In this document: positions 27,280 through 35,922 of the stretch, piece after piece
Layout: each line of letters starts with the position of its first letter
Position numbering within the stretch: position 1 is the stretch's first letter
Assembly: GCA_947493695.1 (NCBI GenBank)
Contig: CANLSF010000005.1
Coordinates: 434,001 to 498,000 of the forward strand
Source: an uncultured Kiloniellaceae bacterium
Lineage (GTDB): Bacteria; Pseudomonadota; Alphaproteobacteria; Kiloniellales; Kiloniellaceae
Length of the DNA: 64,000 bases
Reading direction: 5' to 3'
Translations under genes and position numbers: made by a program
The notes under the pieces: model-generated
What the model was told of the DNA's origin: nothing
The model's input: only the letters and a program-made list of their open reading frames with translations
Databases searched by the model: none

Positions 27280-28201
27280 ATCCTACCTGGTCGCCGCCCT
27301 TGAGCTTCAGCATCGCACGGGCTTCTTCAGGTGTCGCAATCTCCAGACCAAGTCCCTCGACGATTCCGCGCACCTTGGTGACCTGCTCGGCATTGGATTT
27401 TGCCAGCTGACCAGGACCGATCCATAGACTGTCCTCCAGCCCGACCCGAACATTCCCGCCCATCGCAGCCGCAATGGCTGCAATCCGCATCTGGTTCCGG
27501 CCTGCGCCCAGAACCGACCACTGATAATCGCTACCAAATAGACGGTCGGCCGTGCGTTTCATATGGGCGATATCTTCGGGATGACCACCGATACCACCGA
27601 GAATGCCGAAGACAGACTGGACAAAGAACGGTGGCTTTACGATCCCGCGATCAGCGAAATGCGCCAGCGTGTAGAGATGACTGATATCGTAGCATTCGAT
27701 TTCAAACCGCGTCCCGTTCTCGGCACAGGTGGTGAGAATGTATTCGATGTCGGCAAAGGTATTCTTGAAGATACGATCCCGCGAACCTTCCAGGTATTCG
27801 TACTCCCATTCATGTTTTAGCTCGGGAAAGCGCGCCAGCATCGGGTAGAGGCCGAAGTTCATCGACCCCATGTTCAACGAGGCAACCTCGGGACGGCAGG
27901 CCTGCGCCGGCGCCACACGCTCCTCAATGGTCATGGTGGCCGCGCCGCCTGTGGTGATGTTCACCACACAGTCCGAGCGTTGCTTGATCACCTGAAGAAA
28001 CGGCATAAAGGCATCGACCGACTGATCGGGCTGACCTGTCTCAGGATCGCGCGCATGCAGATGGACAATGGCCGCACCGGCTTCCGCCGCGCCGATGGCC
28101 GCGTCCGCAATCTCCTCGGCGGTGATTGGAAGGTGCGGCGACATGGTCGGTGTATGAATGGAGCCTGTAACCGCACAGGTGATAATGACTTTACCGCTCA
28201 T
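27275..28201 (-). CDS. Beta-keto acid cleavage enzyme (BKACE, DUF849)
   Basis: The 308-residue TIM-barrel protein has the Zn motif IVHLHARDPETGQPDQS (His46/His48 type), VVNITTGGAATMT, and NVRVGLEDSLWIGPGQLAKSNAEQV near the C-terminus. BKACE enzymes condense a beta-keto acid with acetyl-CoA to give acetoacetate and a shortened CoA ester; known substrates include 3-keto-5-aminohexanoate and dehydrocarnitine. Its start overlaps the stop of the upstream CRYL1-like dehydrogenase by four bases (ATGA). The likely sequence is oxidation of a 3-hydroxy acid followed by cleavage. The true substrate is not determined. Confidence 0.9.
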   Translation of the reverse strand: MSGKVIITCAVTGSIHTPTMSPHLPITAEEIADAAIGAAEAGAAIVHLHARDPETGQPDQSVDAFMPFLQVIKQRSDCVVNITTGGAATMTIEERVAPAQACRPEVASLNMGSMNFGLYPMLARFPELKHEWEYEYLEGSRDRIFKNTFADIEYILTTCAENGTRFEIECYDISHLYTLAHFADRGIVKPPFFVQSVFGILGGIGGHPEDIAHMKRTADRLFGSDYQWSVLGAGRNQMRIAAIAAAMGGNVRVGLEDSLWIGPGQLAKSNAEQVTKVRGIVEGLGLEIATPEEARAMLKLKGGDQVGF

Positions 28202-29157
28202 TTACTCTGATCTCCTGATTCACTCTGCTTGCGGCTTATGTCCGCTTTATGTGCCTGAAGCGCGGCCAGGCGTTCATTGCGCCACTGTGTAAGTCTTTCG
28301 ATCCGCGCGGGATCGCCCTCATGAGGCCATGCCTTCAAGAGTCTCTCGACAGCTTCAGCGCCGAACACCTCCGGTCCTGCCGGTGTCTCCATCAGTTTAC
28401 CGTAGAAGCCATTGTACCGGGCGCAGTAGTCGGCGATTCCACCCGGCGCATTCAACTCAATGGTCTCGAAGGGTCCCATGAAGGACCAGCGCAATCCCAG
28501 GCCGTCCTTGACTGTTTTATCAAGATCCTCTGGCGACATGACGCCTTCCTGCACCAATCTGAACGCCTCCGCCAGCAACGCTCCCTGCAGGCGGTTCAAA
28601 ACGAAGCCATCGACCTCTCGTTTGACCAGAACGGGTACCTGACCGATCTGAGCGTAGACCGAGCCTGCCCATTCCACCGTATCCGCGCTCGTCCAGGGCG
28701 CGGCACAGATCTCCACCAGCGGAACAAGATGCGGCGGATTGACCGGATGACCGATGACGCAGCGCGACCTGCCCTCCAGGTCTTCGGTAAAACGCGAAGC
28801 AACGATGGCAGAGGTCGATGATGCCAGGATTGTGTTTTTGGGGGCGTAGCGATCCAGTTCGGCAAAGATGCTACGTTTGACATCAATATTCTCGGGACCG
28901 TTCTCCTGAACGAAATCAGCGTCGGAAACGGCCTCCGCCAGGCTCGATGCAACGGTGATCCGGGCAAGGATCGTGTTAGATACTTCTGCCAGTCCATAGT
29001 CCGCCAGAAGACTACAATCCTTTGCCAGAGCGACCGGCAATGCGTCCCGCACAGCGGGGGACGGATCTGTCATGACCACATCCCATCCCGCCCGGGCGAA
29101 AACAAGTGCCCAGGCTCTGCCGATCAATCCCGAACCAACGATCGCGGAGCGCGGCAT
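28198..29157 (-). CDS. 3-hydroxyacyl-CoA dehydrogenase family protein, CRYL1/L-gulonate 3-dehydrogenase-like
   Basis: The 319-residue NAD-dependent dehydrogenase has an N-terminal Rossmann motif AIVGSGLIGRAWALVFARAG, ADFVQENGPENIDVK, SSTSAIVASRF, GHPVNPPHLVPLVEI and a C-terminal helical domain with VDGFVLNRLQGALLAEAFRLV and GLRWSFMGPFETIEL. This pattern is nearest to lambda-crystallin/L-gulonate 3-dehydrogenase and to carnitine dehydrogenase. Coupled to a BKACE gene, it probably makes the 3-keto acid that BKACE cleaves. The ATG at 29157 is preceded by AAGGA; a longer frame opens at 29244. Confidence 0.87.
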   Translation of the reverse strand: MPRSAIVGSGLIGRAWALVFARAGWDVVMTDPSPAVRDALPVALAKDCSLLADYGLAEVSNTILARITVASSLAEAVSDADFVQENGPENIDVKRSIFAELDRYAPKNTILASSTSAIVASRFTEDLEGRSRCVIGHPVNPPHLVPLVEICAAPWTSADTVEWAGSVYAQIGQVPVLVKREVDGFVLNRLQGALLAEAFRLVQEGVMSPEDLDKTVKDGLGLRWSFMGPFETIELNAPGGIADYCARYNGFYGKLMETPAGPEVFGAEAVERLLKAWPHEGDPARIERLTQWRNERLAALQAHKADISRKQSESGDQSK

Positions 29158-29333
29158 GTTTCCATCCTTACTGTGTATGCTGTGCTGACCAGCGGCTGGA
29201 TAGCCGTTACAGCTTTGACCAAAGATATTATGTTGAGCGATCATCAGGCCGTCTAGTCATTTGCGCAATCCACCGGTGGCAGTGATCAGCGCAAAAAAAC
29301 GAGCCGCAGCGATCAGGGAGATAAGAGAAGGTC

Positions 29334-30110
29334 ATGGACTTAGATATGAACGGGCTAAAGGTCATCATCACGGCAGGCGCGGCGGGGATCGGACTTGAGA
29401 CGGCACGAGCGTTCCGCGCGGAAGGTGCCGAGGTCGTAGTCTGCGATCTTGATCCACAAGCCGTTGCGAGCGTCGCGGACGAACTCCCCGGTGTTCACGC
29501 CGCACTTTGCGACGTTACGGACCGGGCGGCCGTGAGCGCCTTCATTGAAGACGCAATCAAGCGTATGGGCGGCCTGGATGTCCTGGTGAACAATGCCGGG
29601 AATGCCGGCCCGACTGCAGGCGTCGAGGACGTCACCCCGGAAGACTGGGATCGCTGCCTGGAAGTCTGCCTGACCGGACAGTTCAACTGCACGCGGGTGG
29701 CTGTGCCCTATCTGCGTGAGAGCTCAAACCCCTCAATCGTCAATCTTTCCTCTGCCGCCGGACGCCACGGTTTTGCCATGCGCACGCCCTATGCCGCCGC
29801 CAAGTGGGGCGTCATAGGCTTCACCAAATCCCTCTCCATCGAGCTGGGTACAGACGGTATCCGGGTCAACGCGATCCTGCCCGGCATTGTCGCTGGTGAC
29901 CGCCAACGCCGCGTCATGGAGGCAAAAGCCCAGCAAAAGGGTGTCTCCGTCAAGGATATCGAGACCGAGGCTTTCTCCTACACCTCCATCAAGGACTACG
30001 TCACGCAGCAGCAGATTGCCGATCAGATTCTCTTTATCACCAGTGCGCGCGGACGCACCATCTCTGGACAGGCCATCTCGGTCTGCGGTGACATCAAGAT
30101 GCTTGCCTGA
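29334..30110 (+). CDS. Short-chain dehydrogenase/reductase (SDR)
   Basis: Classical SDR of 258 residues. The cofactor motif reads TAGAAGIGLETARAF with Asp in VVVCDLD, suggesting NAD(H). Further motifs are LVNNAGNAGPT, the catalytic Ser in NLSSAAGRHGF and the YAAAKWG tetrad residues Tyr and Lys. The C-terminal half has an unusual stretch rich in Lys/Gln (EAKAQQKGVSVKDIETEAF), seen in some SDR subfamilies that handle hydroxy acids. It is divergent from the BKACE-CRYL1 operon with about 175 bases between starts, so a role in the same pathway is plausible but unproven. Confidence 0.9.
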   Translation: MDLDMNGLKVIITAGAAGIGLETARAFRAEGAEVVVCDLDPQAVASVADELPGVHAALCDVTDRAAVSAFIEDAIKRMGGLDVLVNNAGNAGPTAGVEDVTPEDWDRCLEVCLTGQFNCTRVAVPYLRESSNPSIVNLSSAAGRHGFAMRTPYAAAKWGVIGFTKSLSIELGTDGIRVNAILPGIVAGDRQRRVMEAKAQQKGVSVKDIETEAFSYTSIKDYVTQQQIADQILFITSARGRTISGQAISVCGDIKMLA

Positions 30111-30128
30111 TCTGTCTTGAAACCCGGA

Positions 30129-31241
30129 TCAGCGCGTCTCTGCATCCTGGGAGAGCTCGAAGGCGGCCAGAGCCTCGCGGAAGCTGCCGGTGATCAGATA
30201 CTGCAGGCCAAAGCTCGCGCCCGCGAAGATCGACGCCAGTGCGAGCGGCGCTGAAAGCGACAGGGTCGCCATGCCGGAGATCCCCTGTCCAACGGTACAG
30301 CCCAACGCCGTGACACCACCAAACCCCATCAGGCAGGCGCCGATCAGGTAACGCCGCATTTCGCGCGCGTCATCAAAAGCCTCTAGGCGCAGTTCACGCT
30401 TATGCGCGGCAACAAGGAAGGCGCCCAGGATCGTCCCGGGCACCACACCGATCCCGAAGCTGGCCGTCGCGCCGGTAAAGGTGATGAGGTAAACAATCGC
30501 TTCACCGGGCGGCAGGGCGAATGTCAGAGATTCGATCTCCTGCGGATGAAAGGGGTCCTGCCCCCAGGTCCCGGTCACAGCAAATCCCGCCGCCACCGCA
30601 AGACCGATCAGAACGCCCGCCACAATGTCATTCCGCGACCCGCGGAAGGCCGCATTGCGAAAACACCAAAACAACAGGAGGCCGAGAAGAACAAGACAGC
30701 ACCAGAGGCTCGCCTGGGTGTCGGGAATATCAAAGCCCCAGGCGATGACATGAAAGAGACCCTGACCGCCAATTGCACTCAGATCGATATTCAGGGGCTC
30801 GATGAGGGTTTCACGGAAAACGCCGGTCAATCCTCGCGCTGTCATGTAGGCACTCAGGCCGATGACCAAGGTCACCACAAGAAACCGCAGGTCGCCACCC
30901 CCCAGCCGAACCAACGAGCCATACCCGCAGGTACCGATCAGAGCCATCCCAAAACCGAACAGCAGGCCGCCCATAATTGCCCCGGCCCAGCCGAAATCCG
31001 GAGAAAGATAGAAACTCTCATCCATCGGAACCACACCCAGGAAGTAGAGCCCCTGAACGCTGGTCATCGCGACGGCAATCGCTAAGCCCCAGGCGCGCAC
31101 ACGGCGAGAGTCGCCCATAAGTACCTGGTCCTCGATCGCACCAAAGGTGCAGAACCTCGCGGAGCGCGCAACGGCACCGACAACGACACCGAGACCAAGG
31201 CCGCAGAGAGCCAGAAGCGTTGTGGTCGGAAGACTATCCAT
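30129..31241 (-). CDS. YeeE/YedE family sulfur (thiosulfate) transporter
   Basis: The 370-residue inner-membrane protein has about ten hydrophobic segments and the conserved small-residue/Cys motifs of the family: ARSARFCTFGAIEDQVLMGD, IGTCGYGSLVRLGGGD and TALGCTVGQGISG. YeeE (TsuA) imports thiosulfate through a cysteine relay. Its location at the edge of the sox cluster, 29 bases downstream of soxW, agrees with uptake or export of a sulfur species. Whether it feeds sulfur assimilation or moves a Sox intermediate cannot be decided here. Confidence 0.88.
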   Translation of the reverse strand: MDSLPTTTLLALCGLGLGVVVGAVARSARFCTFGAIEDQVLMGDSRRVRAWGLAIAVAMTSVQGLYFLGVVPMDESFYLSPDFGWAGAIMGGLLFGFGMALIGTCGYGSLVRLGGGDLRFLVVTLVIGLSAYMTARGLTGVFRETLIEPLNIDLSAIGGQGLFHVIAWGFDIPDTQASLWCCLVLLGLLLFWCFRNAAFRGSRNDIVAGVLIGLAVAAGFAVTGTWGQDPFHPQEIESLTFALPPGEAIVYLITFTGATASFGIGVVPGTILGAFLVAAHKRELRLEAFDDAREMRRYLIGACLMGFGGVTALGCTVGQGISGMATLSLSAPLALASIFAGASFGLQYLITGSFREALAAFELSQDAETR

Positions 31242-31270
31242 TCGGAAAAACTACACCGCGCCCGAAGCAA

Positions 31271-31891
31271 TCACCAGACATCCGGCGTCCCGCCCTCGGC
31301 CTTGATACGTTCGAACTTGTCCTGCAGATAGCGTTGGAACGACTGATCCGCGTACTGCGCTTCGCGAACGTACTCAAACATGGAAAGAAAGTGAAAGGGC
31401 TTGAAGTAGCCCGGCATCCGCGCGACCTCCGCCTGTCGCCCGCTCCTATTCGCAACAGCCCCTGTGTCCCTGGGGAAAAAGCAAATTGTCGGCGTGAAAT
31501 TCACCTGCCATTTGCGCGCCAAAGCCCGTTCTTCCAGCTCTTCCCCATCGAAGTCCGTGACGGCGCGGCTCCCCCAGAGATCAAGCTGTAGCAGCTCGAA
31601 GTTCTCCCTCAGATAGGTCACAAGCGTGGGACGCGTCAGATTTACCGCGTGGAGTTCCCGGCAGTAGGGGCACCCGGCCTGCTCCCAAAGCACCGCGAAG
31701 TGTTTTCCGTCGCCGTCAGCGTCGCTCAGATCTTCCTGAAGATCGAGGAACGACTGCAGAAACCACTCCTGACTGTGCAGTCCATTGTCGCCGACTTCAG
31801 GTTCGGAAGTCGCCCAGGCATATCTCTGCGTCAAACCCAACCCGACGGTCGAGAAAGCGCCGGTCAGCAACGACCGTCGATCCAGTATCAT
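31271..31891 (-). CDS. soxW: Periplasmic thioredoxin SoxW
   Basis: SoxW is a periplasmic thioredoxin of the Sox system that accepts electrons from SoxV and keeps Sox proteins, chiefly SoxYZ, in an active reduced state. The N-terminus carries a twin-Arg-like start (ILDRRSLLTGAFSTVGLGL). The active site CPYC lies in LWEQAGCPYCRELHAVN. Also visible are LLQLDLWGSRAVTDFDG and the cis-Pro segment QVNFTPTICFF. The ATG at 31891 sits 7 bases after GGAGGG; a GTG one codon upstream is less likely. About 206 residues. It is followed directly by the YeeE transporter. Confidence 0.88.
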   Translation of the reverse strand: MILDRRSLLTGAFSTVGLGLTQRYAWATSEPEVGDNGLHSQEWFLQSFLDLQEDLSDADGDGKHFAVLWEQAGCPYCRELHAVNLTRPTLVTYLRENFELLQLDLWGSRAVTDFDGEELEERALARKWQVNFTPTICFFPRDTGAVANRSGRQAEVARMPGYFKPFHFLSMFEYVREAQYADQSFQRYLQDKFERIKAEGGTPDVW

Positions 31892-32099
31892 CACATCCCT
31901 CCCCGGCGTTTTTTAACCCAAATACGAGTCTTATTTTTTTACATTCAATATTTTATATATATAGTTGCCAGGCGGCAACAGATAACGACCGCGCAACAGC
32001 TACAGAACGAGGATGCTCCAGCAGATGGCGCGAGGATTTTAGCATCAGAATCCAATCCGCGGGGCGACAAACGCATAGATAGCAACGGAGGAAAAATTG

Positions 32100-32603
32100 A
32101 TGACTTTCAGACCCCGTCTCAGCGCCATGGCACTCGCAGCCAGCCTCATTCCAGCCGCCGCAAGTGCGCAGGAAGCCATCGTCAGTTATAAAAGCCTCTC
32201 TCCGGAAACCGCGGTTGAGGTCGCTCAGGCGGCCCTCGCGTCCTGTCGAGAAGCCGGGTTTCAGGTGGCGGTTGCCGTGGTCGATCGCGGGGGAAATCTG
32301 CAGGCCGCGATCCGTGACCGCTTTGCCGGGCCACATACGCCGGACACCTCTTTCCGCAAAGCCTGGACCTCCGTCAGCTTTAAAACAGACACACACGCAT
32401 TGAGTAAATTGACGGAAACCGGCGAGGCCTGGGCGATCCGCAATGTGACGACGGCACTTCCGCTCGGCGGCGGCCTGATGATCGAAGACGGCGATGGCAG
32501 CCTTCTGGGTGGTGTCGGCGTTTCCGGCGCACCCAGCGGACAGTTGGATGCGGGTTGCGCCTCGGCGGGCCTGGATGCAATCGCAGACAAGATCGCGTTT
32601 TAA
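32100..32603 (+). CDS. Exported GlcG/HbpS-like haem-binding protein
   Basis: The 167-residue protein has a cleavable signal peptide (MTFRPRLSAMALAASLIPAAASA) and a single GlcG/HbpS domain (PF03928-like): LAQAALASCREAGFQVAVAVVDRGGNLQAA, then RDRFAGPHTPDTSFRKAWTS and ALPLGGGLMIEDGDGSLLGGVGVSGA. Relatives bind haem or act near redox enzymes. It precedes the SoxH-like gene by 30 bases, so the two are probably cotranscribed and both exported. The ATG at 32100 has GGAGG about 8 bases upstream; a TTG one codon earlier is in frame. Confidence 0.85.
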   Translation: MTFRPRLSAMALAASLIPAAASAQEAIVSYKSLSPETAVEVAQAALASCREAGFQVAVAVVDRGGNLQAAIRDRFAGPHTPDTSFRKAWTSVSFKTDTHALSKLTETGEAWAIRNVTTALPLGGGLMIEDGDGSLLGGVGVSGAPSGQLDAGCASAGLDAIADKIAF

Positions 32604-32633
32604 AGCGGCTTAGATTCAAGGGGAACAGGCACT

Positions 32634-33617
32634 ATGGACAGAACCGGCTACACAAGGATCAAACTTCTTCTTTTACGATTGCTCGTTCCGACCGCCCTGA
32701 CGCTCGCGGCCTCTCCGGTCTTTGCCAGTGAAGACATAGCGGACCAGTATCCGCAGTCCCTGCTCTATTCAAAACCTGTAGAGATCGTACCGGGAGTTTG
32801 GTCGGCCATCGGTGCTACGGCTCCTCCGGGCTACGAGAATTCCGGTCACAACAACAATCTCACCTTCATCGTCACCGGTGAAGGTGTGGTCGTCGTGAAC
32901 GGCAGCGCCGCTTACCTTCTCGCCAAGGCTCTGCACGAAGAAATTAAGACCATCACCGATCAGCCGATCAAACTGGTCATCAACGAAAACGGCCAGGGCC
33001 ATGCCATGCTGGGCAACGCCTATTGGACCGAACAGGGCGTGCCTGTCCTTGCGCATGTGGACGCCGCGGAAGAGTTCGAGGATCGCGGCGCACAAATTCT
33101 CACGCGAATGCAGTCTTACAACAAAGAGAAATCCGAAAAGACCGTCCTGCAAGGACCGACGGAGACCTTCGAGGAAGAGAAGCACGTGGAAATGGGGCGC
33201 TTTAAAATCGAGATTAAAAATCTCGGCCCCGCCCATTCCCCCGGAGACATCGCCGTCTGGCTGCCAGAACAAAAACTGGTGATCGCGGGCGATATGGCCT
33301 TTCACGAGCGCATGCTGCCGATCTTCGACGATACCGACACCGCCGCCTGGCTGGAAAGCTGGGAGAACTTCGAAGCCCTGGGCGCGCTCTACGTCATTCC
33401 CGGTCACGGCCATCCGACCAACATGGATCAGGTCCGCCGCTACACCAAAGACTATCTGATCTACCTGCGCGGCAAGATCCAGGACCACCTGGATGACGGC
33501 GGTGGCCTGGACAAGGCCTACTACGTCGACCAGACCCCCTATGCGCACCTGGACACCTACGAGCAACTCGCAACCCGAAACGCCGGCCGCGTCTTCGAAC
33601 AGATGGAGTTCGAGTGA
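32634..33617 (+). CDS. SoxH-like exported metallo-beta-lactamase-fold protein with degenerate metal site
   Basis: The 327-residue protein has a signal peptide ending near FASEDIADQ (about residue 31) and an MBL fold of the SoxH/quinoprotein-relay type. At the place of the HxHxDH motif it reads INENGQGHAMLGN (residues 116-128), so the usual His-x-His and Asp-His ligands are Asn119, Gln121, His123 and Ala124. Later ligands are kept: His201 in GPAHSPGD, Asp220 in VIAGDMAFH and His258 in PGHGHP. It may bind one metal or be non-catalytic. SoxH is reported as dispensable for thiosulfate oxidation in Paracoccus and its function is unknown. Assignment to SoxH rests on fold, export and location. Confidence 0.72.
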   Translation: MDRTGYTRIKLLLLRLLVPTALTLAASPVFASEDIADQYPQSLLYSKPVEIVPGVWSAIGATAPPGYENSGHNNNLTFIVTGEGVVVVNGSAAYLLAKALHEEIKTITDQPIKLVINENGQGHAMLGNAYWTEQGVPVLAHVDAAEEFEDRGAQILTRMQSYNKEKSEKTVLQGPTETFEEEKHVEMGRFKIEIKNLGPAHSPGDIAVWLPEQKLVIAGDMAFHERMLPIFDDTDTAAWLESWENFEALGALYVIPGHGHPTNMDQVRRYTKDYLIYLRGKIQDHLDDGGGLDKAYYVDQTPYAHLDTYEQLATRNAGRVFEQMEFE

Positions 33618-33631
33618 ATGAGGTTTCTGCG

Positions 33632-34552
33632 TTACTCGGTCGGTAGTCCGACGATCAGGTCCGCAACGTCTTCGGCATAGAAATCCAGGAAGAAGTGATC
33701 GGCGTCCTCGATCACCTCCAGCCGCACCTGCACAGCATCCACAAGTGGCTCCATGCGCGTCGTCACATCGGGCACGACCTCATCTGCGGAACCGGCAATC
33801 ACGAGAACCGCCACCTTAATCTCTGAGACCAACTTGACCGTGTCGCGGCTGTCGTCAGACGCATAGTTGGACGCGAAGCTGGCAGCAGAGACCTTTGCGT
33901 TCTTGCAGTAGATGAAACCGGGCACGGTCATCATCTCCGTGCCTTTTCCAGCTGCGATCAGTTTTTCAGCTTGTTCAAGCAGAGGCGCCAGTTTCGCGCC
34001 GTGGCGCTGCCAATAGTTATCTTCCACAACGTCAGGCGTTCTGCCCATGGCAGGTGCAAGAAGAACTACATTCCTTATCTGCGATCCCCCGCGTTCCGCT
34101 GCGAAGCGCGCAGTCTGATTACCACCGCGGCTGTGGCCCATCAGCGTTACGAGACCAGCGCCCTGTCCTTCCAGCCAATTCATCCAGGCGCCGATCTCGT
34201 CCAGGGCATCGGAATAGAGGTAACGGTGGGGAACGGTGCAATCGTACATGGCCCGCCGCCGGTCGATTCCGTGGGAGAGAGTCGGCGCAAGGCTTGCAAC
34301 ACCGCGTTCGGCTAACGCGGTCTGCAAGGTTCCGATCAGCTCCATGTCTTTGTGCGCGAGCGTCCCATGGGTCAGTAAGACAAGCCCTTCCGTGAGAGAG
34401 CCGTGATCCGGAATCACAAGATCGGCGATGAGTGTGACGCCCGCATGCGCGACTTCGACTTCCCTAACCTCCTGAGCCTGCAAGCTTGCCGAACCTGACG
34501 AGTAGCACATCAGCGCAAGAAGGACGCAGAGTTTGAGAGAAGAGTTTCGCAT
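33632..34552 (-). CDS. Exported alpha/beta hydrolase coupled to soxF
   Basis: The 306-residue protein has a signal peptide (LKLCVLLALMCYSSGSASLQA) and an alpha/beta hydrolase core with the nucleophile elbow LMGHSRGGNQTARFA, an oxyanion segment LLTHGTLAHKD, a late Asp in VIAGSADEVVPD and the catalytic His in EDADHFFLDF. Its start codon overlaps the soxF stop as TGATG, so it is translated from the sox operon. It probably works in the periplasm. No hydrolase is a recognised Sox component, so its substrate is unknown; a carboxyl- or thioester is a guess. Confidence 0.82.
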   Translation of the reverse strand: MRNSSLKLCVLLALMCYSSGSASLQAQEVREVEVAHAGVTLIADLVIPDHGSLTEGLVLLTHGTLAHKDMELIGTLQTALAERGVASLAPTLSHGIDRRRAMYDCTVPHRYLYSDALDEIGAWMNWLEGQGAGLVTLMGHSRGGNQTARFAAERGGSQIRNVVLLAPAMGRTPDVVEDNYWQRHGAKLAPLLEQAEKLIAAGKGTEMMTVPGFIYCKNAKVSAASFASNYASDDSRDTVKLVSEIKVAVLVIAGSADEVVPDVTTRMEPLVDAVQVRLEVIEDADHFFLDFYAEDVADLIVGLPTE

Positions 34553-35856
34553 CACAGATCAACACCATAGATTTTCTTGAGAATTTGAAACGGCCAGGCC
34601 CTCGCCTGCTGGGCATTCTTGAGGCGCACCTCGGCAGAGTCCTCGAGGTTGCTGGTAGAATGCTCGATCGCCGCGAAGTGATCGCCTTCCAGATGATAGC
34701 GACCGGCAAGGGTAATCGCATCATCCGGCGCGACAAAGCTCCAGCACTGATCGGTGACCTCGGAAGGTGTATCGAACATCTCACCGCTTATACGTTTGCC
34801 AATTGCTCCGGCGGCCAGATTCCCCTGAACCACAGCGGAGGCCGCTGACTTCGACATCTCGCCCGCCGCCGCGGCATCACCGATGACGTAAATATCCTGA
34901 TCCAGCTGGGAGCGCATCGACGGCGCGAGAATCGGGCAGTAGCCCTCTTCATCGCCCAGACCCGCAGCCGTGAGGAATTCCGGTGCCACTTGCGGCGGCA
35001 CTGCGTGGATGAAATCGGATTCGAAACTCTCGAAATCCGTCTCGATCACGCCCTTTTCGAAGTCAATCGAGGTCACGCCGCCGTGGAATTCCAAGGGCAC
35101 CCACTCGATCATGTCTTCGTAGTAGTCGGAATACGCCGTCTCAAACAGCGCCTGCATGGGATAGCGGTCTTTTTCGTCCAGGATCAGGATCGTTGCATCA
35201 GGATTTGTCGTCTTCAGACGATGAGCGAGGAGGCAGACACGCTCGTAAATCGCCGGCGGGCAGCGGTAGGGTTGCGGCGGCGCGACCACTGTCAGCGTCC
35301 CGCCCTCCGGCAAGGCATCCACGCCCGCGATCATGGCGTTACAATTCCCGTTTGCGGTCCAGCAGGCACCCTGTGGATCTGCTATCGCAGACTGCGCTGC
35401 TCCATAGTTCTGCAGAGACACACCAGGGGCCGCGACAAGAATATCGTAAGCAAGGTCAATCGTTTCAGCGCCGTGTTGAATCTTGAGTGTCTTGCCTGAA
35501 CGATCGATCGCCTGCGCCGTCCCGGCGATGAGGGAGAGTTTTAAATCCTTGAACAAGACATCGAAGGCAGGAAGAACCGGAACCGGGTCGCCGAGGAGCA
35601 AGGGCTTTCCGAGGAAAGCTGGCCGATAGTTCTTTGAAGGACCGGATACGACCATAAGCTCGATCCGATCGCCGAACTGCGCCGTTAGATGGCGGGCAAC
35701 AGTGGCACCACCCGCCCCTGCACCGATGATCACAACGCGAGGGCCTTTGGCAAAGGACAGTGCCGGGACCCCCATGGCTCCCAGCGCGGCGATGCCCGTG
35801 ACGGCCGTTGTAAAGCGGCGCCGATTAACTCTTGCTCCGCCGGAACTCGCCTTCAT
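34552..35856 (-). CDS. soxF: Flavocytochrome c sulfide dehydrogenase flavoprotein SoxF/FccB
   Basis: SoxF is a periplasmic FAD protein that oxidises sulfide and can reactivate the Sox system. The N-terminus has a Tat motif (VNRRRFTTAVTGIAALGAMG) ending near LSFAKGP. An FAD motif RVVIIGAGAGGATVARHL and the late DIYVIGDAAAAGEMSKSA follow. Cys residues suited to the redox-active disulfide (YRCPPAIYERVC region and GYCPILAPS) are present. 434 residues is normal. The cytochrome partner SoxE/FccA is not in the window. The downstream hydrolase overlaps its stop. Confidence 0.93.
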   Translation of the reverse strand: MKASSGGARVNRRRFTTAVTGIAALGAMGVPALSFAKGPRVVIIGAGAGGATVARHLTAQFGDRIELMVVSGPSKNYRPAFLGKPLLLGDPVPVLPAFDVLFKDLKLSLIAGTAQAIDRSGKTLKIQHGAETIDLAYDILVAAPGVSLQNYGAAQSAIADPQGACWTANGNCNAMIAGVDALPEGGTLTVVAPPQPYRCPPAIYERVCLLAHRLKTTNPDATILILDEKDRYPMQALFETAYSDYYEDMIEWVPLEFHGGVTSIDFEKGVIETDFESFESDFIHAVPPQVAPEFLTAAGLGDEEGYCPILAPSMRSQLDQDIYVIGDAAAAGEMSKSAASAVVQGNLAAGAIGKRISGEMFDTPSEVTDQCWSFVAPDDAITLAGRYHLEGDHFAAIEHSTSNLEDSAEVRLKNAQQARAWPFQILKKIYGVDL

Positions 35857-35922
35857 CTAACGCCCTAGGTCATGAACTCATAAACTGTGGTGGAACTGGT
35901 TGTCTCTTGTTCAGTCGGTCGC

